This document shows positions 18,339 through 27,718 of a stretch of DNA of 64,000 nucleotides, piece after piece; the first letter of the stretch is position 1; each line of letters opens with the position of its first letter. The notes under the pieces are model-generated. The model made no database searches. It worked only from the letters and a program-made list of their open reading frames with translations, and was not told the origin of the DNA. This DNA is from Sphingobium sp. WTD-1 (GTDB lineage: Bacteria > Pseudomonadota > Alphaproteobacteria > Sphingomonadales > Sphingomonadaceae): NCBI RefSeq assembly GCF_030128825.1, contig NZ_CP119127.1, positions 1,860,001-1,924,000 of the forward strand, in the 5' to 3' direction. A program made the translations under genes and the position numbers.

Positions 18339-19301
18339 ATGATGAAGGGCGTGATTGCGGGGCTTGCGCTGGCGGTGGCGATCCCGTCCGTCCGGGCCGA
18401 GACGCTCTATGTCTCCAACGAACGCGGCAACAGCATCAGCGTCATCGATGCCGCCACGATGCAGGCGGTCGCGACCTGGTCGGTGGGCGGACGGCCGCGC
18501 GGCATCACCCTCACCAAGGACGGCAAATATATCCTGCTCTGCGCCAGCAACGATCATGCGGTGCAGATGATCGACCGCGCGACCGGCAAGCTCGTCGCCG
18601 ACCTGCCTTCTGGCCAGGATCCCGAGCAATTCTTCCTGTCGCGCGATGGCCGGACCTTGTTCGTCGCCAATGAGGATAATGCCGCGCTGACCGCGATCGA
18701 CCTCGACAGCCGCAAGGTCGCCTTCCAGGTCGATGTCGGCAAGGAGCCCGAGGGCGTCGCGCAAAGCCCCGACGGCAAATGGGTGGTGGTGACTTCGGAG
18801 GATGACGGCGTCGTCAACTGGATCGACTTGGCGAGCAAGACGATGGTCGATGCGACCGAGACCGACCAGCGCCCGCGCCATGTGGAATTTACCACCGATG
18901 GCAAGGAACTGTGGATCGCGGCGGAGATGGGCGGCACGGTGCAGATCGCCGATCCGGCCACGCGCAAGATCGTCGAGACGCTGCATTTCGCCATTCCCGG
19001 CGTGCAGGATTATCAGCTATTGCCCTGCGGCATCCGTTTCACGCCGGACGGCAAGACGGCGGTCGTGGCGCTCGGCCGTGCCAATCATGTCGCGCTGGTC
19101 GATGTCGCCACCCGCAAGGTTCGCGCTTATGTGCCGGTCGGCAAGCGGGTCTGGCATGTCGCGATCAGCCCGGACGGCGCGCGCGCCTATGCCGCCAATG
19201 GCCTTTCGGACAATGTCTCGGTGATCGACCTGGCCGCCGGCAAGGTCGTCGGCACGGTGGCGGTCGGCGCCGGGCCGTGGGGCATCGCGGTCGCGCCCTG
19301 A
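18339..19301 (+). CDS. PQQ-dependent catabolism-associated beta-propeller protein (YVTN family)
   Basis: 320 residues with a signal peptide (GVIAGLALAVAIPSVRAE) and about seven YVTN/NHL-type blades, for example LYVSNERGNSISVIDAATM and AYAANGLSDNVSVIDLAAGK. The size and repeats match TIGR03866, a family found next to PQQ alcohol dehydrogenases, probably a periplasmic factor for the quinoprotein or its cytochrome. Its exact role is not known. It is divergent from cytochrome c-550 and shares the overlapping regulon box. A tandem ATG at 18342 is an alternative start; GAGAGG is 9 bases before 18339. Confidence 0.9.
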   Translation: MMKGVIAGLALAVAIPSVRAETLYVSNERGNSISVIDAATMQAVATWSVGGRPRGITLTKDGKYILLCASNDHAVQMIDRATGKLVADLPSGQDPEQFFLSRDGRTLFVANEDNAALTAIDLDSRKVAFQVDVGKEPEGVAQSPDGKWVVVTSEDDGVVNWIDLASKTMVDATETDQRPRHVEFTTDGKELWIAAEMGGTVQIADPATRKIVETLHFAIPGVQDYQLLPCGIRFTPDGKTAVVALGRANHVALVDVATRKVRAYVPVGKRVWHVAISPDGARAYAANGLSDNVSVIDLAAGKVVGTVAVGAGPWGIAVAP

Positions 19302-19338
19302 CCAAAAGTATAGCGAGGCGCGCGCGAGGAGGACGAGA

Positions 19339-19351
19339 ACCAAAGTCCAAT
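19339..19351 (+). promoter_or_regulatory. Quinoprotein-regulon box 5 (upstream of porin)
   Basis: ACCAAAGTCCAAT, 70 bp before the porin ATG and in its orientation; it differs from the dehydrogenase box at two of 13 positions. Confidence 0.65.
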
Positions 19352-19421
19352 TTCGGCCGCCATCGCCGCCGCCCACTCTTCCCGACAGCCGGCACGACCG
19401 GCGCACAAGAGGGAGGATGAG

Positions 19422-20801
19422 ATGGCACGGGGAACATTCCTCGGCAGCGCCGCCATGGCGTTGCTGTTCGTCGCAGGGGCAACGCCGGCGAGCGCCGGGA
19501 CGACGAGCGAACTGCTGAAAAGGCTGCATGAAAAGGGGATCCTCACCGACGAGGAATATGCCCAGCTGGCGAAGGAAGATGCTGCGGCGCCGGCCCCTGC
19601 CGCCGCGCCCGCCGCCTCGGATGGCAAGCCCGTGGTCCGCGTCGCCGACAGCGGCGTCGGCTTCGAGGTGGGCGACGTCACGGTCAAGATTTCCGGATCG
19701 GTCAATGGTTTCTACACCCATGAAAATGGCCAGGCGGCCGGGCCGAATACCGATGTCGTCGGCGGCGTGGTGCCGGTCGGCGGCAATAGTTCGGCGATCC
19801 GCAACGGCCTGTTGCCCGGCTATCTGAAGTTTGATGTCACGACCAACCAGGGCGGCTGGGACGTCGGCGCCCATTTCGGCATGTATCCCGGCATCAACAG
19901 CGCGGATTATTCCGTTGGCGGCGGCGCCAATGCCGGCGGCCGGCCGGTGGCGCTGCAGACCGCCGGCATCGATTTCCGCCAGACCTACATGACCATCGGC
20001 CGTTCCGGCCTGGGCGAATTCAAGCTGGGCCGCGACATCGGCCTGTTCGGCTCGGAAGGCATATTGAACGACATCACTTTGCTATCGGTCGGGTCGAGCG
20101 GCGGCAATGTCGCGCCGTCCAACACCTCGCTCGGCCGCATCGGCATCGGCTATATCTACACCGATTTCCAGCCGCAGATCACGTACACCTCACCCAGCCT
20201 GTCGGGCTTCCAGGTCTCGGTCGGCGTCTTCCAGCCGCTCGAATCTCTGACGGGACCGGGTGAAAGCAACAAGTCGCCCGGCTTCCAGGGCAAGATCGTC
20301 TATGACGGCAAGTTTGGCGACTTCTCGGCCCGCGCCTGGCTGTCGGGCATTACTCAGCGGCATAATCGCGTCGACGGCATTTCCTATACCGGCAGCGGCT
20401 TCGATACCGGCGCCAAGATCGGCTATGGCCCGTTCGTCCTCACCGGCTATTATTATAATGGCTCGGGGCTGGGCACGACGGCGCTCAACCTGTTCGACAC
20501 CGATGCCGCCGGCAACAAGCGCGACAGCGACGGCTTCTATCTTCAGGGGCTGGCGACCTTCGGCAAATTCTCGGTCGGCGGCAGCTATGGCGAGAGCAAT
20601 CTCCATTATGCCAATGCCGCCGATGCGCTCGCCAACCCGACGCTGATCCGCAAGAACAGCAGCTGGGTGGGGCAGGGCCGTTATGGCCTGACCAGCTGGG
20701 TGACGCTGATCGGCGAATATATCCACAGCACCTCCAAGGCGCATAATGGCAATGAGGCGCAGGGCGACACGATCGCCGCGGGCGCCATCCTCTTCTTCTG
20801 A
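19422..20801 (+). CDS. Outer-membrane porin of the alcohol-oxidation regulon
   Basis: 459 residues with a signal peptide (ALLFVAGATPASAG), a short N-terminal helix LLKRLHEKGILTDEEYAQLAKED resembling a SHOCT-like or coiled trimer stalk, and a porin barrel rich in alternating strands that ends in the outer-membrane signature aromatic AILFF. It probably lets small alcohols or acids into the periplasm. GGGAGG lies 5 bases before the ATG. A regulon box upstream ties it to the PQQ dehydrogenase. Solute specificity cannot be read from sequence. Confidence 0.85.
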   Translation: MARGTFLGSAAMALLFVAGATPASAGTTSELLKRLHEKGILTDEEYAQLAKEDAAAPAPAAAPAASDGKPVVRVADSGVGFEVGDVTVKISGSVNGFYTHENGQAAGPNTDVVGGVVPVGGNSSAIRNGLLPGYLKFDVTTNQGGWDVGAHFGMYPGINSADYSVGGGANAGGRPVALQTAGIDFRQTYMTIGRSGLGEFKLGRDIGLFGSEGILNDITLLSVGSSGGNVAPSNTSLGRIGIGYIYTDFQPQITYTSPSLSGFQVSVGVFQPLESLTGPGESNKSPGFQGKIVYDGKFGDFSARAWLSGITQRHNRVDGISYTGSGFDTGAKIGYGPFVLTGYYYNGSGLGTTALNLFDTDAAGNKRDSDGFYLQGLATFGKFSVGGSYGESNLHYANAADALANPTLIRKNSSWVGQGRYGLTSWVTLIGEYIHSTSKAHNGNEAQGDTIAAGAILFF

Positions 20802-20820
20802 GCGGAAGAAGGGCCATCGG

Positions 20821-20833
20821 CCCAAAGGCCAAT
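20821..20833 (+). promoter_or_regulatory. Quinoprotein-regulon box 6 (upstream of TonB receptor 1)
   Basis: CCCAAAGGCCAAT, 72 bp before the ATG at 20906 and in the same direction, lying just after the porin stop codon. Confidence 0.65.
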
Positions 20834-20841
20834 GTTCCGGC

Positions 20842-20877
20842 AAGGGGTGGCATCCTATCGAAGGGATGCCGCCCCTT
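20842..20877 (+). other. Stem-loop in the leader of TonB receptor 1
   Basis: GGGGTGGCATCC (20844-20855) pairs with GGATGCCGCCCC (20864-20875) with a single G-T pair; AA and TT at the ends extend it to 14 bp. It sits between the regulon box and the start codon, so it is either a porin terminator placed after the box or a structured leader. Confidence 0.5.
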
Positions 20878-20905
20878 CGCATGACGGGGCGGCAGGGGAG
20901 GATAT

Positions 20906-22933
20906 ATGCGCAGAACAAAATGGCTCGCGCTCGGCATGGCAATGGCGCCCTTCGCGGCGCAGGCGGAAACACCCGATGGTGCTGGCGAAGCGATGGCCGC
21001 CGCGTCGATCATCGTCACCGGCACGGGCCTCGCCCTGCCGCCGGGGACGCCGGCCTATGGCTCTGTGGTGATCGACCGGGATCGGCTTGAGGATGCGGCA
21101 TCGGGGCGGATCGAGAGCGTGCTGGCCGATGTCGCGGGTTTCCAGCAGTTCCGCCGCTCTGACAGCCGCGCGTCCAACCCCTCGAACCAGGGCGCCACGC
21201 TGCGCGCGCTGGGCGGCAATGCGTCGAGCCGGACCCTGGTGCTGCTCGACGGCGTGCCGGTGGCCGATCCCTTCTTCGGCTATATCCCCTTCTCGGCTTT
21301 GGTGCCCGACCGGCTGGCGCTGGTGCGGGTGACGCGCGGCGGCGGGAGTGGCGCGTTCGGGGCCGGCGCGGTTGCCGGGACGATCGAACTGGCCAGCGCC
21401 ACCCGCGACCAGATGCCGGTGTTTGGCGCCAGCGCCTTTTATGGCAGCAGGGATGCGACCGAATTGTCCGCCAGCATCGCGCCGGATCTGGGCAGCGGTT
21501 ACGTGTCGCTGTCCGGTCGCTGGGATCGAGGCGACGGCTTCCAGACCACGCCGAAGGACCAGCGCGTTGCCGCCACCGTGCCCGCCGCCTATGACAGCTG
21601 GTCGACCAATCTGCGCGCCGTAGCACCGATCGACGCGACCTCGGAAATCCAGTTTCGCGGCACCCTGTTCCAGGATAACCGCACGCTGCGCTTTGCCGGT
21701 GCCGACAGCATGAGCCAGGGCCAGGATGCCAGCATCCGCTATATCAGCCGCGGCCGCTGGCAGGTCGATGCGCTCGCCTATCTCCAGGCGCGCAACTTCT
21801 CCAACATCGTCATTTCCTCCACCAGCTTCCGCAAGTCGCTCGACCAGCGTAACACCCCCTCGACCGGGATCGGCGGCAAGATCGAGCTGCGCCCGCCGGT
21901 CGGCGAGGAGCATGTGCTGCGCATCGGCGTGGATACCCGCTTTGCCACCGGCGACATGTATGAGGATGCCTATAATGCCGGCCTTGCCAGCAACCCGCTG
22001 ACATCGCGCCGCCATGCCGGTGGCGACCAGATCACGTCCGGCATCTTCGCAGAGGATGACTGGACGATTGGAAATCTTGTCCTGACCGGTGGCATACGCG
22101 CCGATCGCTGGTCGATCCGCAATGGCTTCTACAAGGCGGTCAGTGCAGCCGGCCTGGTGACGCAGGACAGCAGCTACGCCAACCGATCCGACTGGGAATT
22201 TTCAGGCCGGGTAGGCGCGCTCTATCATGTCAGCGATGCGGTGGCGCTGCGCGGCGCGGCCTATAGCGGCTTCCGTTTGCCGACGCTCAATGAGCTCTAT
22301 CGCCCCTTCGTCGTCTTCCCGATCACCACCCAGGCCAATGCGGCATTGAAGCCCGAGAAGCTCAAGGGCGTGGAAGGTGGCATCGATCTGACCCCGGCAT
22401 CGGGCGTGCAGCTGTCTGCCACGCTCTTCTACAACCGGCTCGACGATGCGATCGCCAATGTCACCATCGCCACCAACACCCGCAAGCGGCAGAATGTGAA
22501 CGCGATCGTGGCCAAGGGCGTGGAACTGACCGCCAGCGCGCAATTGCCGGCGAATTTCTCGCTGCTCGCTTCCTATGCCTATAGCCACAGCAGGGTCGAT
22601 GCGCCGGGCATGGCCTTCGACGGCTTCGCGCCGGCGCAGGTGCCGCGTCACTCGGCCAGCGCGACGCTGGCCTGGGCGCCCAAGGCCGGGCCGGAGCTGT
22701 CGGCGACGCTGCGCTACACGGCCAAGCAATATGAGGATGATCTGCAGAGCGATGTGCTGCCCGATGCGCTGACGCTCGACGCCCTCGCCCGGCTGCCGAT
22801 CGGCCATGGCATCAGCCTGGTCGCGCGCGGCGAGAATCTGTTCGACGAGGATGTCGTCACCCGCAATGCCGGCGGATCCATCGACCTGGGCACACCCAGG
22901 ACGCTCTGGATCGGCGTGCGGTTCGGCCAATGA
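20906..22933 (+). CDS. TonB-dependent outer-membrane receptor 1 of the alcohol-oxidation regulon
   Basis: 675 residues with a signal peptide ([20 protein letters not shown]), a plug domain ([16 protein letters not shown] region then [19 protein letters not shown]) and a 22-strand barrel that ends in ...[10 protein letters not shown] likely TonB box is [17 protein letters not shown] lies 4 bases before the ATG. A regulon box and the acs gene, 11 bp downstream, put it with alcohol oxidation. Good candidate cargoes are PQQ (no biosynthesis genes are in the window) or a chelated lanthanide for the dehydrogenase; both are inferences, and the sequence alone does not choose. Confidence 0.88.
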   Translation: MRRTKWLALGMAMAPFAAQAETPDGAGEAMAAASIIVTGTGLALPPGTPAYGSVVIDRDRLEDAASGRIESVLADVAGFQQFRRSDSRASNPSNQGATLRALGGNASSRTLVLLDGVPVADPFFGYIPFSALVPDRLALVRVTRGGGSGAFGAGAVAGTIELASATRDQMPVFGASAFYGSRDATELSASIAPDLGSGYVSLSGRWDRGDGFQTTPKDQRVAATVPAAYDSWSTNLRAVAPIDATSEIQFRGTLFQDNRTLRFAGADSMSQGQDASIRYISRGRWQVDALAYLQARNFSNIVISSTSFRKSLDQRNTPSTGIGGKIELRPPVGEEHVLRIGVDTRFATGDMYEDAYNAGLASNPLTSRRHAGGDQITSGIFAEDDWTIGNLVLTGGIRADRWSIRNGFYKAVSAAGLVTQDSSYANRSDWEFSGRVGALYHVSDAVALRGAAYSGFRLPTLNELYRPFVVFPITTQANAALKPEKLKGVEGGIDLTPASGVQLSATLFYNRLDDAIANVTIATNTRKRQNVNAIVAKGVELTASAQLPANFSLLASYAYSHSRVDAPGMAFDGFAPAQVPRHSASATLAWAPKAGPELSATLRYTAKQYEDDLQSDVLPDALTLDALARLPIGHGISLVARGENLFDEDVVTRNAGGSIDLGTPRTLWIGVRFGQ

Positions 22934-22944
22934 AGGGAGCCATC

Positions 22945-24903
22945 ATGTCCGAAGACCTGTTTCCGATACCTGCCGACTGGGCGGCCCATGCCCGCATGAA
23001 CCAGACGGCGCGCGCTGCCGATTATCGCCGCTCGCTCAATGACGGCGATGCCTATTGGCTGGAGCAGGCGCAGCGGCTGGACTGGATCACGCCGCCGACC
23101 CGCGCGTCGGACAGCAGCTTCGATGAAGCGGATTTCGGCATCCAGTGGTTCGCCGACGGCGCGCTTAACGTGTCGGCCAATTGTCTCGACCGGCATCTGG
23201 CCGAGCGGGGCGATGTCACCGCGATCCTCTGGGAACCCGATGATCCGGCGGAAGCGTCGCGCAGCCTGACCTATCGCGAACTCCATGCCGAGGTCTGCCG
23301 CTTCGCCAATGTGCTGAAGGACGCCGGCGCGCGCCGGGGCGACCGCATCACCATCTATATGCCGATGATCCCGGAGGCGGCGGTGGCGCTGCTCGCCTGT
23401 GCGCGGATCGGCGCGATCCACAGCGTCGTGTTCGGCGGCTTTTCGCCCGAGGCGCTGGCAGGCCGCATCACCGATTGCGATTCCAGCATCGTCGTCACCG
23501 CCGACGAGGGCCGACGTGGCGGCAAGCGGGTGCCGCTCAAGGCCAATGTCGATGCGGCGCTGGCGCTGGACCATTGTACCAGCGTGCGCCGCGTATTGGT
23601 GGTTCGCGCGACCGGCGGGGCGGTGGCGATGCAGCCGGGCCGCGACAGCTGGTATGACGAGGCGATGGCCGGCGTCGCGCCCGATTGCCCGGCCGAGGTG
23701 ATGAACGCGGAAGACCCGCTGTTCCTGCTCTATACCTCCGGCTCCACCGGCAAGCCCAAGGGCGTGGTCCATTCGAGCGGCGGCTATCTGCTCTGGGCCA
23801 GCCTCACCCATGCGCTCTGCTTCGACTATCGGCCCGGTGACGTCTGGTGGTGCGCGGCCGATGTCGGCTGGGTCACGGGGCACAGCTATATCGTCTATGG
23901 CCCGCTGGCTAATGGCGCGACGACCCTGATGTATGAAGGCCTGCCAAGCTGGCCGACGCCGAGCCGCATCTGGGAGGTGGTCGACCGGCATCAGGTCCAC
24001 ACCCTTTTCACCGCGCCGACCGTGCTGCGCGCGCTGATGAAGGAGGGCGACCATTATGTCGCGAAGACCAGCCGCGCGTCGCTCCAATTGCTGGGCAGCG
24101 TCGGCGAGCCGATCAACCCGGAGGCCTGGCGCTGGTATCATGGCGTCGCGGGCGAGGGGCGCTGCCCGATCATCGATACATGGTGGCAGACCGAGACCGG
24201 CGGCGCGATGATCGCGCCGATGCCGGGCGCTACTGACCTCAAGCCCGGCAGCGCGACCTTCCCCATGCCGGGCGTGGAGGCGCAGATCGTCGATGGCGAT
24301 GGCGTGGTGCAGCAGGGGGCGAGCGAGGGCAATCTGGTGATCGCCCGGTCCTGGCCCGGCCAGATGCGCACCGTCTGGAATGATCATGAGCGCTTCTTCC
24401 AGACCTATTTCACCACTTTCCCCGGCAAATATACCACCGGCGACGGCGCACGGCGGGACGAGGACGGCTATTACTGGATCACGGGCCGGGTCGACGACGT
24501 CATCAATGTGTCGGGGCATCGCATGGGCACGGCCGAGGTCGAGAGCGCGCTGGTCTTGCATGCGACCGTGGCGGAGGCGGCTGTTGTCGGCATGCCGCAC
24601 GACATCAAGGGGCAGGGCATCTATGCCTATGTCACGCTGAATGTGGGCGAGGAGCCGAGCGACGAGTTGCGCCGAACCCTGACCCAATGGGTGCGCAGCG
24701 AGATCGGGCCGATTGCCACGCCCGACGTGATCCAGTTCGCGCCGGGTCTGCCCAAGACTCGATCGGGCAAGATCATGCGCCGCATCTTGCGCAAGATCGC
24801 CGAGGGGGAGGTGTCGGCCCAGGCGCTGGGCGATGTCAGTACGCTGGCCGACCCGAGCGTGGTTGCGGACCTGGTGCGCAGTCGCGCCGGGGTTGCCGCC
24901 TGA
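22945..24903 (+). CDS. acs: Acetyl-CoA synthetase
   Basis: 652 residues, the length of canonical Acs, which makes acetyl-CoA from acetate, ATP and CoA in the cytoplasm. The AMP-binding P-loop reads [17 protein letters not shown], the A5-type motif is [15 protein letters not shown], and the acetylatable C-terminal lysine lies in [11 protein letters not shown]. The ATG at 22945 is chosen because GAAGGGAG ends 5 bases upstream; the ATG at 22930 overlaps the receptor's stop. Co-transcription with the TonB receptor brings it under the same regulon box. It completes the path alcohol to acetaldehyde to acetate to acetyl-CoA. A propionyl-CoA synthetase role is possible but less likely by length and motif. 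Confidence 0.93.
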   Translation: MSEDLFPIPADWAAHARMNQTARAADYRRSLNDGDAYWLEQAQRLDWITPPTRASDSSFDEADFGIQWFADGALNVSANCLDRHLAERGDVTAILWEPDDPAEASRSLTYRELHAEVCRFANVLKDAGARRGDRITIYMPMIPEAAVALLACARIGAIHSVVFGGFSPEALAGRITDCDSSIVVTADEGRRGGKRVPLKANVDAALALDHCTSVRRVLVVRATGGAVAMQPGRDSWYDEAMAGVAPDCPAEVMNAEDPLFLLYTSGSTGKPKGVVHSSGGYLLWASLTHALCFDYRPGDVWWCAADVGWVTGHSYIVYGPLANGATTLMYEGLPSWPTPSRIWEVVDRHQVHTLFTAPTVLRALMKEGDHYVAKTSRASLQLLGSVGEPINPEAWRWYHGVAGEGRCPIIDTWWQTETGGAMIAPMPGATDLKPGSATFPMPGVEAQIVDGDGVVQQGASEGNLVIARSWPGQMRTVWNDHERFFQTYFTTFPGKYTTGDGARRDEDGYYWITGRVDDVINVSGHRMGTAEVESALVLHATVAEAAVVGMPHDIKGQGIYAYVTLNVGEEPSDELRRTLTQWVRSEIGPIATPDVIQFAPGLPKTRSGKIMRRILRKIAEGEVSAQALGDVSTLADPSVVADLVRSRAGVAA

Positions 24904-24916
24904 TTTTCGCATGCGA

Positions 24917-24929
24917 CCCAAGGTATAAT
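24917..24929 (+). promoter_or_regulatory. Quinoprotein-regulon box 7 (upstream of TonB receptor 2)
   Basis: CCCAAGGTATAAT, 58 bp before the ATG at 24988, preceded by CGA as in boxes 1 and 2. Confidence 0.62.
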
Positions 24930-24987
24930 GGAGGCGATGGCCAGCCCTCCCTAGCGTTCTTTCCATAAACAGAGATGGGAGAGGAAT

Positions 24988-27318
24988 ATGCGGGGCAGGG
25001 GCTGGCTTTGCGCGGGTCTGGCGGGCGTGGCGCTGATGCCGGCATTGGCGCAGGCCGAGGAACTGGAGGCTGGGCCCGCACAGACGATCATCGTCACGGC
25101 GCCGGGCGGGGCGATCGATGTCGATGATGCGCTGTCCATCTCCGGCCGGGATATCGGCGTCGGCGGCACGCCCGATCTGCTCGGCGCACTGACCCGCAAT
25201 ATTGCCGCCATCACGCTGCAGGACGCGCAGAATAATCCCTGGCAGCCCAATCTTCTCTATCGCGGCTTTGTCGCCTCGCCGCTGCAGGGGCAGGCGCAGG
25301 GGCTGGCCGTCTATATGGACGGCGCCCGTTTCAACCAGCCGTTCGGCGATACGGTCCAGTTCGACCTGATCCCCGAGGCGGCGATCCGCAAGCTGAGCCT
25401 GCTCGACGCCAGCCCGGTCTATGGCCTTAATGCGCTGGGCGGGGCGATCCTGCTGGAGACGAAGGACGGGCGCAGCGATCCGGGGCTGGAGGCGAGCGCG
25501 ACCGGCGGCCGTTTCGGCTATGCCGAGGCGAGCATCGCCGGCGGCTTTGCGCGCGGCAATTTCAGCGCATTCGGCGCCTTCCAATATAGCCATGACGATG
25601 GCTGGCGCGATCATAGCCCTTCGCATCTCTATAATGGCTATGCCGACCTTGGCTTCGATACCGAGAAGGGCGGGCTGCACATGAAGCTGGTCGGGGCAAA
25701 GACCGACCTGACCGGCAATGGCGTGTCGCCGGTCGAGCTGCTGGCGGCGGACCGGCGCGCCGTCTTCACCTGGCCCGACAATAGTCGCAGCAGCTATGGC
25801 CGGATCAGCCTGCACCCCTGGGTCGCGCTGTCCGACACGACCCGGATCGAAGGGACGCTCTATGCCCAGCGGCTGACCTTGCGCACGGTCAATGGCGATG
25901 CTGCCGATATCGAGGGGTGCGAGGAGGAAGAGGCGGCCGGTCTGCTGTGCCTGGAGACGGTGGGGGGCGATGATGACGATGAGGTGCAGTCGGTCCTGAC
26001 CGATGCGAACGGCAATGCCATTGCCGATAGCCTGGGCGGCGAGGGCTATGGTGTGCTCAACCGGGGGCGGACGCGGACCGATGCGATGGGTGCGCTGGTG
26101 CAACTGATCGATGATCGCGCGCTGATGGGCGGCACCAATCATTTTGCGATCGGCATGAGTTACGACACGAGCCGCACCCGGTTCGACACAGCGACCGAAC
26201 TGGGCGCGATGACGGAGGAGCGCAGCGTCGAGGGGCTGGGATCGATCATCGTCCAGCCGGACGGTGCGATCGCGCCGGTCGGGCTGGTCGCCCATACCGA
26301 TTATTGGGGCGTCTTCGTGCAGGACCGGCTGCCGCTGGCGCCGGGGCTGACGGCGGAACTGGGGCTGCGCTGGAACCATGCGCGGATCGAACTGGTCGAC
26401 CAGATCGGCACGGCGCTGAACGGGCGGCATCGGTTCCAGCGACTCAATCCCGGCGCGGAACTGGACTATCGGGTTTCGGACGGGCTGTCGCTGCGGGCCG
26501 GCTATGCCGAGACCAACCGCGCGCCGACCCCGGCCGAACTGTCCTGCGCCGACGAGAATGCGCCGTGCAGCCTCACCAATTTCTTCATCGCCGATCCGCC
26601 GCTCAAGCAGGTGGTGGCGAAAAGCTGGGAGGCGGGCGGTTCGGGCCGCTTCGCCGTCGGGGGATGGACCGCCGACTGGCTGGTTTCCGCCTATCGCACC
26701 GGCAATCATGACGACATCCAATATATCGCGTCGGACATTCGCGGCCGGGCCTATTTCCAGAATATCGGCAAGACCCGGCGCCAGGGCGTCGAAGCGTCGG
26801 TCAAGGCGGCGCGGGGCGGTTTCAGTGCGGGCCTGAGCTATGCCTTCACCGATGCGACCTATCGCAGCGCGCTGGAGCTGAGCAGCCCGGCCAACCCCGA
26901 AGCGAATGACGACGGCACGATCGATGTTGGCAAGGGCGATCGCCTGCCCGGCATCCCGCGTCATAGCGCCACCTTGACGCTGGATTATGCTGGCACCTTG
27001 GGCGGCCAGCGCCGTTGGTCGGTCGGTGGCGACCTGATCGCCCGGTCGGGCCAATATCTGGTCGGCGACGAGGCGAACCAGAATGCCAAGGTGCCGGGTT
27101 ATCTGATCGCCAATATCCGCGCCGGCATCGACATCATCCCCGGCGTCACCCTGTTCGGCGAGGTCCGCAACCTGTTCGACCGCCATTATGCGACCTTCGG
27201 CACCTTTACCGAGGTGGATGAGATCGAACTGGACGAGGCGCCGGGTGCGAGCGATCCGAGAGCCTATGGCGCGGGGGCGCCGCGCCGCTGGTATGCCGGG
27301 GTGAAGGCGTCATTCTGA
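24988..27318 (+). CDS. TonB-dependent outer-membrane receptor 2 of the alcohol-oxidation regulon
   Basis: 776 residues with a signal peptide (MRGRGWLCAGLAGVALMPALAQA), a TonB-box-like TIIVTAPG, a plug (QPNLLYRGFVASPLQGQAQG then LAVYMDGARFNQPFGD) and a barrel ending in WYAGVKASF. GGAGAGG precedes the ATG. Unusually, an outside loop carries Cys311-Glu312-315-...-Cys321 and then Asp328-331-Glu332, a strongly acidic pocket bounded by a possible disulfide. A second acidic stretch, EVDEIELDEAPG, lies near the C terminus. With the lanthanide-type dehydrogenase in the same regulon, import of a rare-earth complex (compare LutH of methylotrophs) is a fair hypothesis, unproven. Confidence 0.87.
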   Translation: MRGRGWLCAGLAGVALMPALAQAEELEAGPAQTIIVTAPGGAIDVDDALSISGRDIGVGGTPDLLGALTRNIAAITLQDAQNNPWQPNLLYRGFVASPLQGQAQGLAVYMDGARFNQPFGDTVQFDLIPEAAIRKLSLLDASPVYGLNALGGAILLETKDGRSDPGLEASATGGRFGYAEASIAGGFARGNFSAFGAFQYSHDDGWRDHSPSHLYNGYADLGFDTEKGGLHMKLVGAKTDLTGNGVSPVELLAADRRAVFTWPDNSRSSYGRISLHPWVALSDTTRIEGTLYAQRLTLRTVNGDAADIEGCEEEEAAGLLCLETVGGDDDDEVQSVLTDANGNAIADSLGGEGYGVLNRGRTRTDAMGALVQLIDDRALMGGTNHFAIGMSYDTSRTRFDTATELGAMTEERSVEGLGSIIVQPDGAIAPVGLVAHTDYWGVFVQDRLPLAPGLTAELGLRWNHARIELVDQIGTALNGRHRFQRLNPGAELDYRVSDGLSLRAGYAETNRAPTPAELSCADENAPCSLTNFFIADPPLKQVVAKSWEAGGSGRFAVGGWTADWLVSAYRTGNHDDIQYIASDIRGRAYFQNIGKTRRQGVEASVKAARGGFSAGLSYAFTDATYRSALELSSPANPEANDDGTIDVGKGDRLPGIPRHSATLTLDYAGTLGGQRRWSVGGDLIARSGQYLVGDEANQNAKVPGYLIANIRAGIDIIPGVTLFGEVRNLFDRHYATFGTFTEVDEIELDEAPGASDPRAYGAGAPRRWYAGVKASF

Positions 27319-27718
27319 AGCATGGCGGCGCCCGCGATCGGGCGCGCGTCTGCCGAAGTTCACAGTGTAAACGGCCTATCGGGGCTGTTTGCGCCTGTCG
27401 CGCACCTGCGACGTGTCGGTAACGCGCCTGTCCCGCGCCGAGGGTGGCGGGGAGTGGGGCATTGAAGCGCGTCGCCCTTGCGCCTGTTGCGCTATCGTGA
27501 CGCAACAGGCGCGCGCCGTATAGGCGTGCGGCACGCGTCGGGTGGGCTGGCAGGCTCAGTCGCCGTCGCATCGTAGAGGATAGATCAGAAAAGCAGTGTG
27601 TAGGACAGCGGGACGGCCGGTTGTCCACCCCGCTGCGACTAACGCGCTGCGCGCGCAAGTCGCGCCGCCCCTCCCGCTTGCGGGAGGGGCGTGACAGAAA
27701 GCCATCCAGTTCGACTTT
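27319..27718. other. 400-bp gene-free gap between convergent genes, with two strong dyads
   Basis: I see no credible gene here. GCGCCTGTTGCG (27480-27491) pairs perfectly with CGCAACAGGCGC (27501-27512) around a 9-base loop. CCCCTCCCGC (27668-27677) pairs with GCGGGAGGGG (27680-27689) around TT and may terminate the minus-strand zinc hydrolase gene. GTTCACAGTGTAAAC at 27358-27372 is a near-palindrome of the kind bound by TetR-family repressors, although no start codon lies near it. Confidence 0.55.

Noticed and set aside
19300..19315. A further regulon-box half site (ACCAAAAGTATAG) at the end of the beta-propeller gene
   Set aside because: It overlaps the stop codon, lacks the CAAT end, and a better box lies 30 bp downstream at the usual distance from the porin start.
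22714..27186. A very long open frame (1490 codons) on the minus strand over the acs and TonB receptor genes
   Set aside because: It is the antisense shadow of strongly supported plus-strand genes. High GC removes stop codons in that frame; its translation is low in hydrophobic order and rich in Arg, His and Asp, with no domain.
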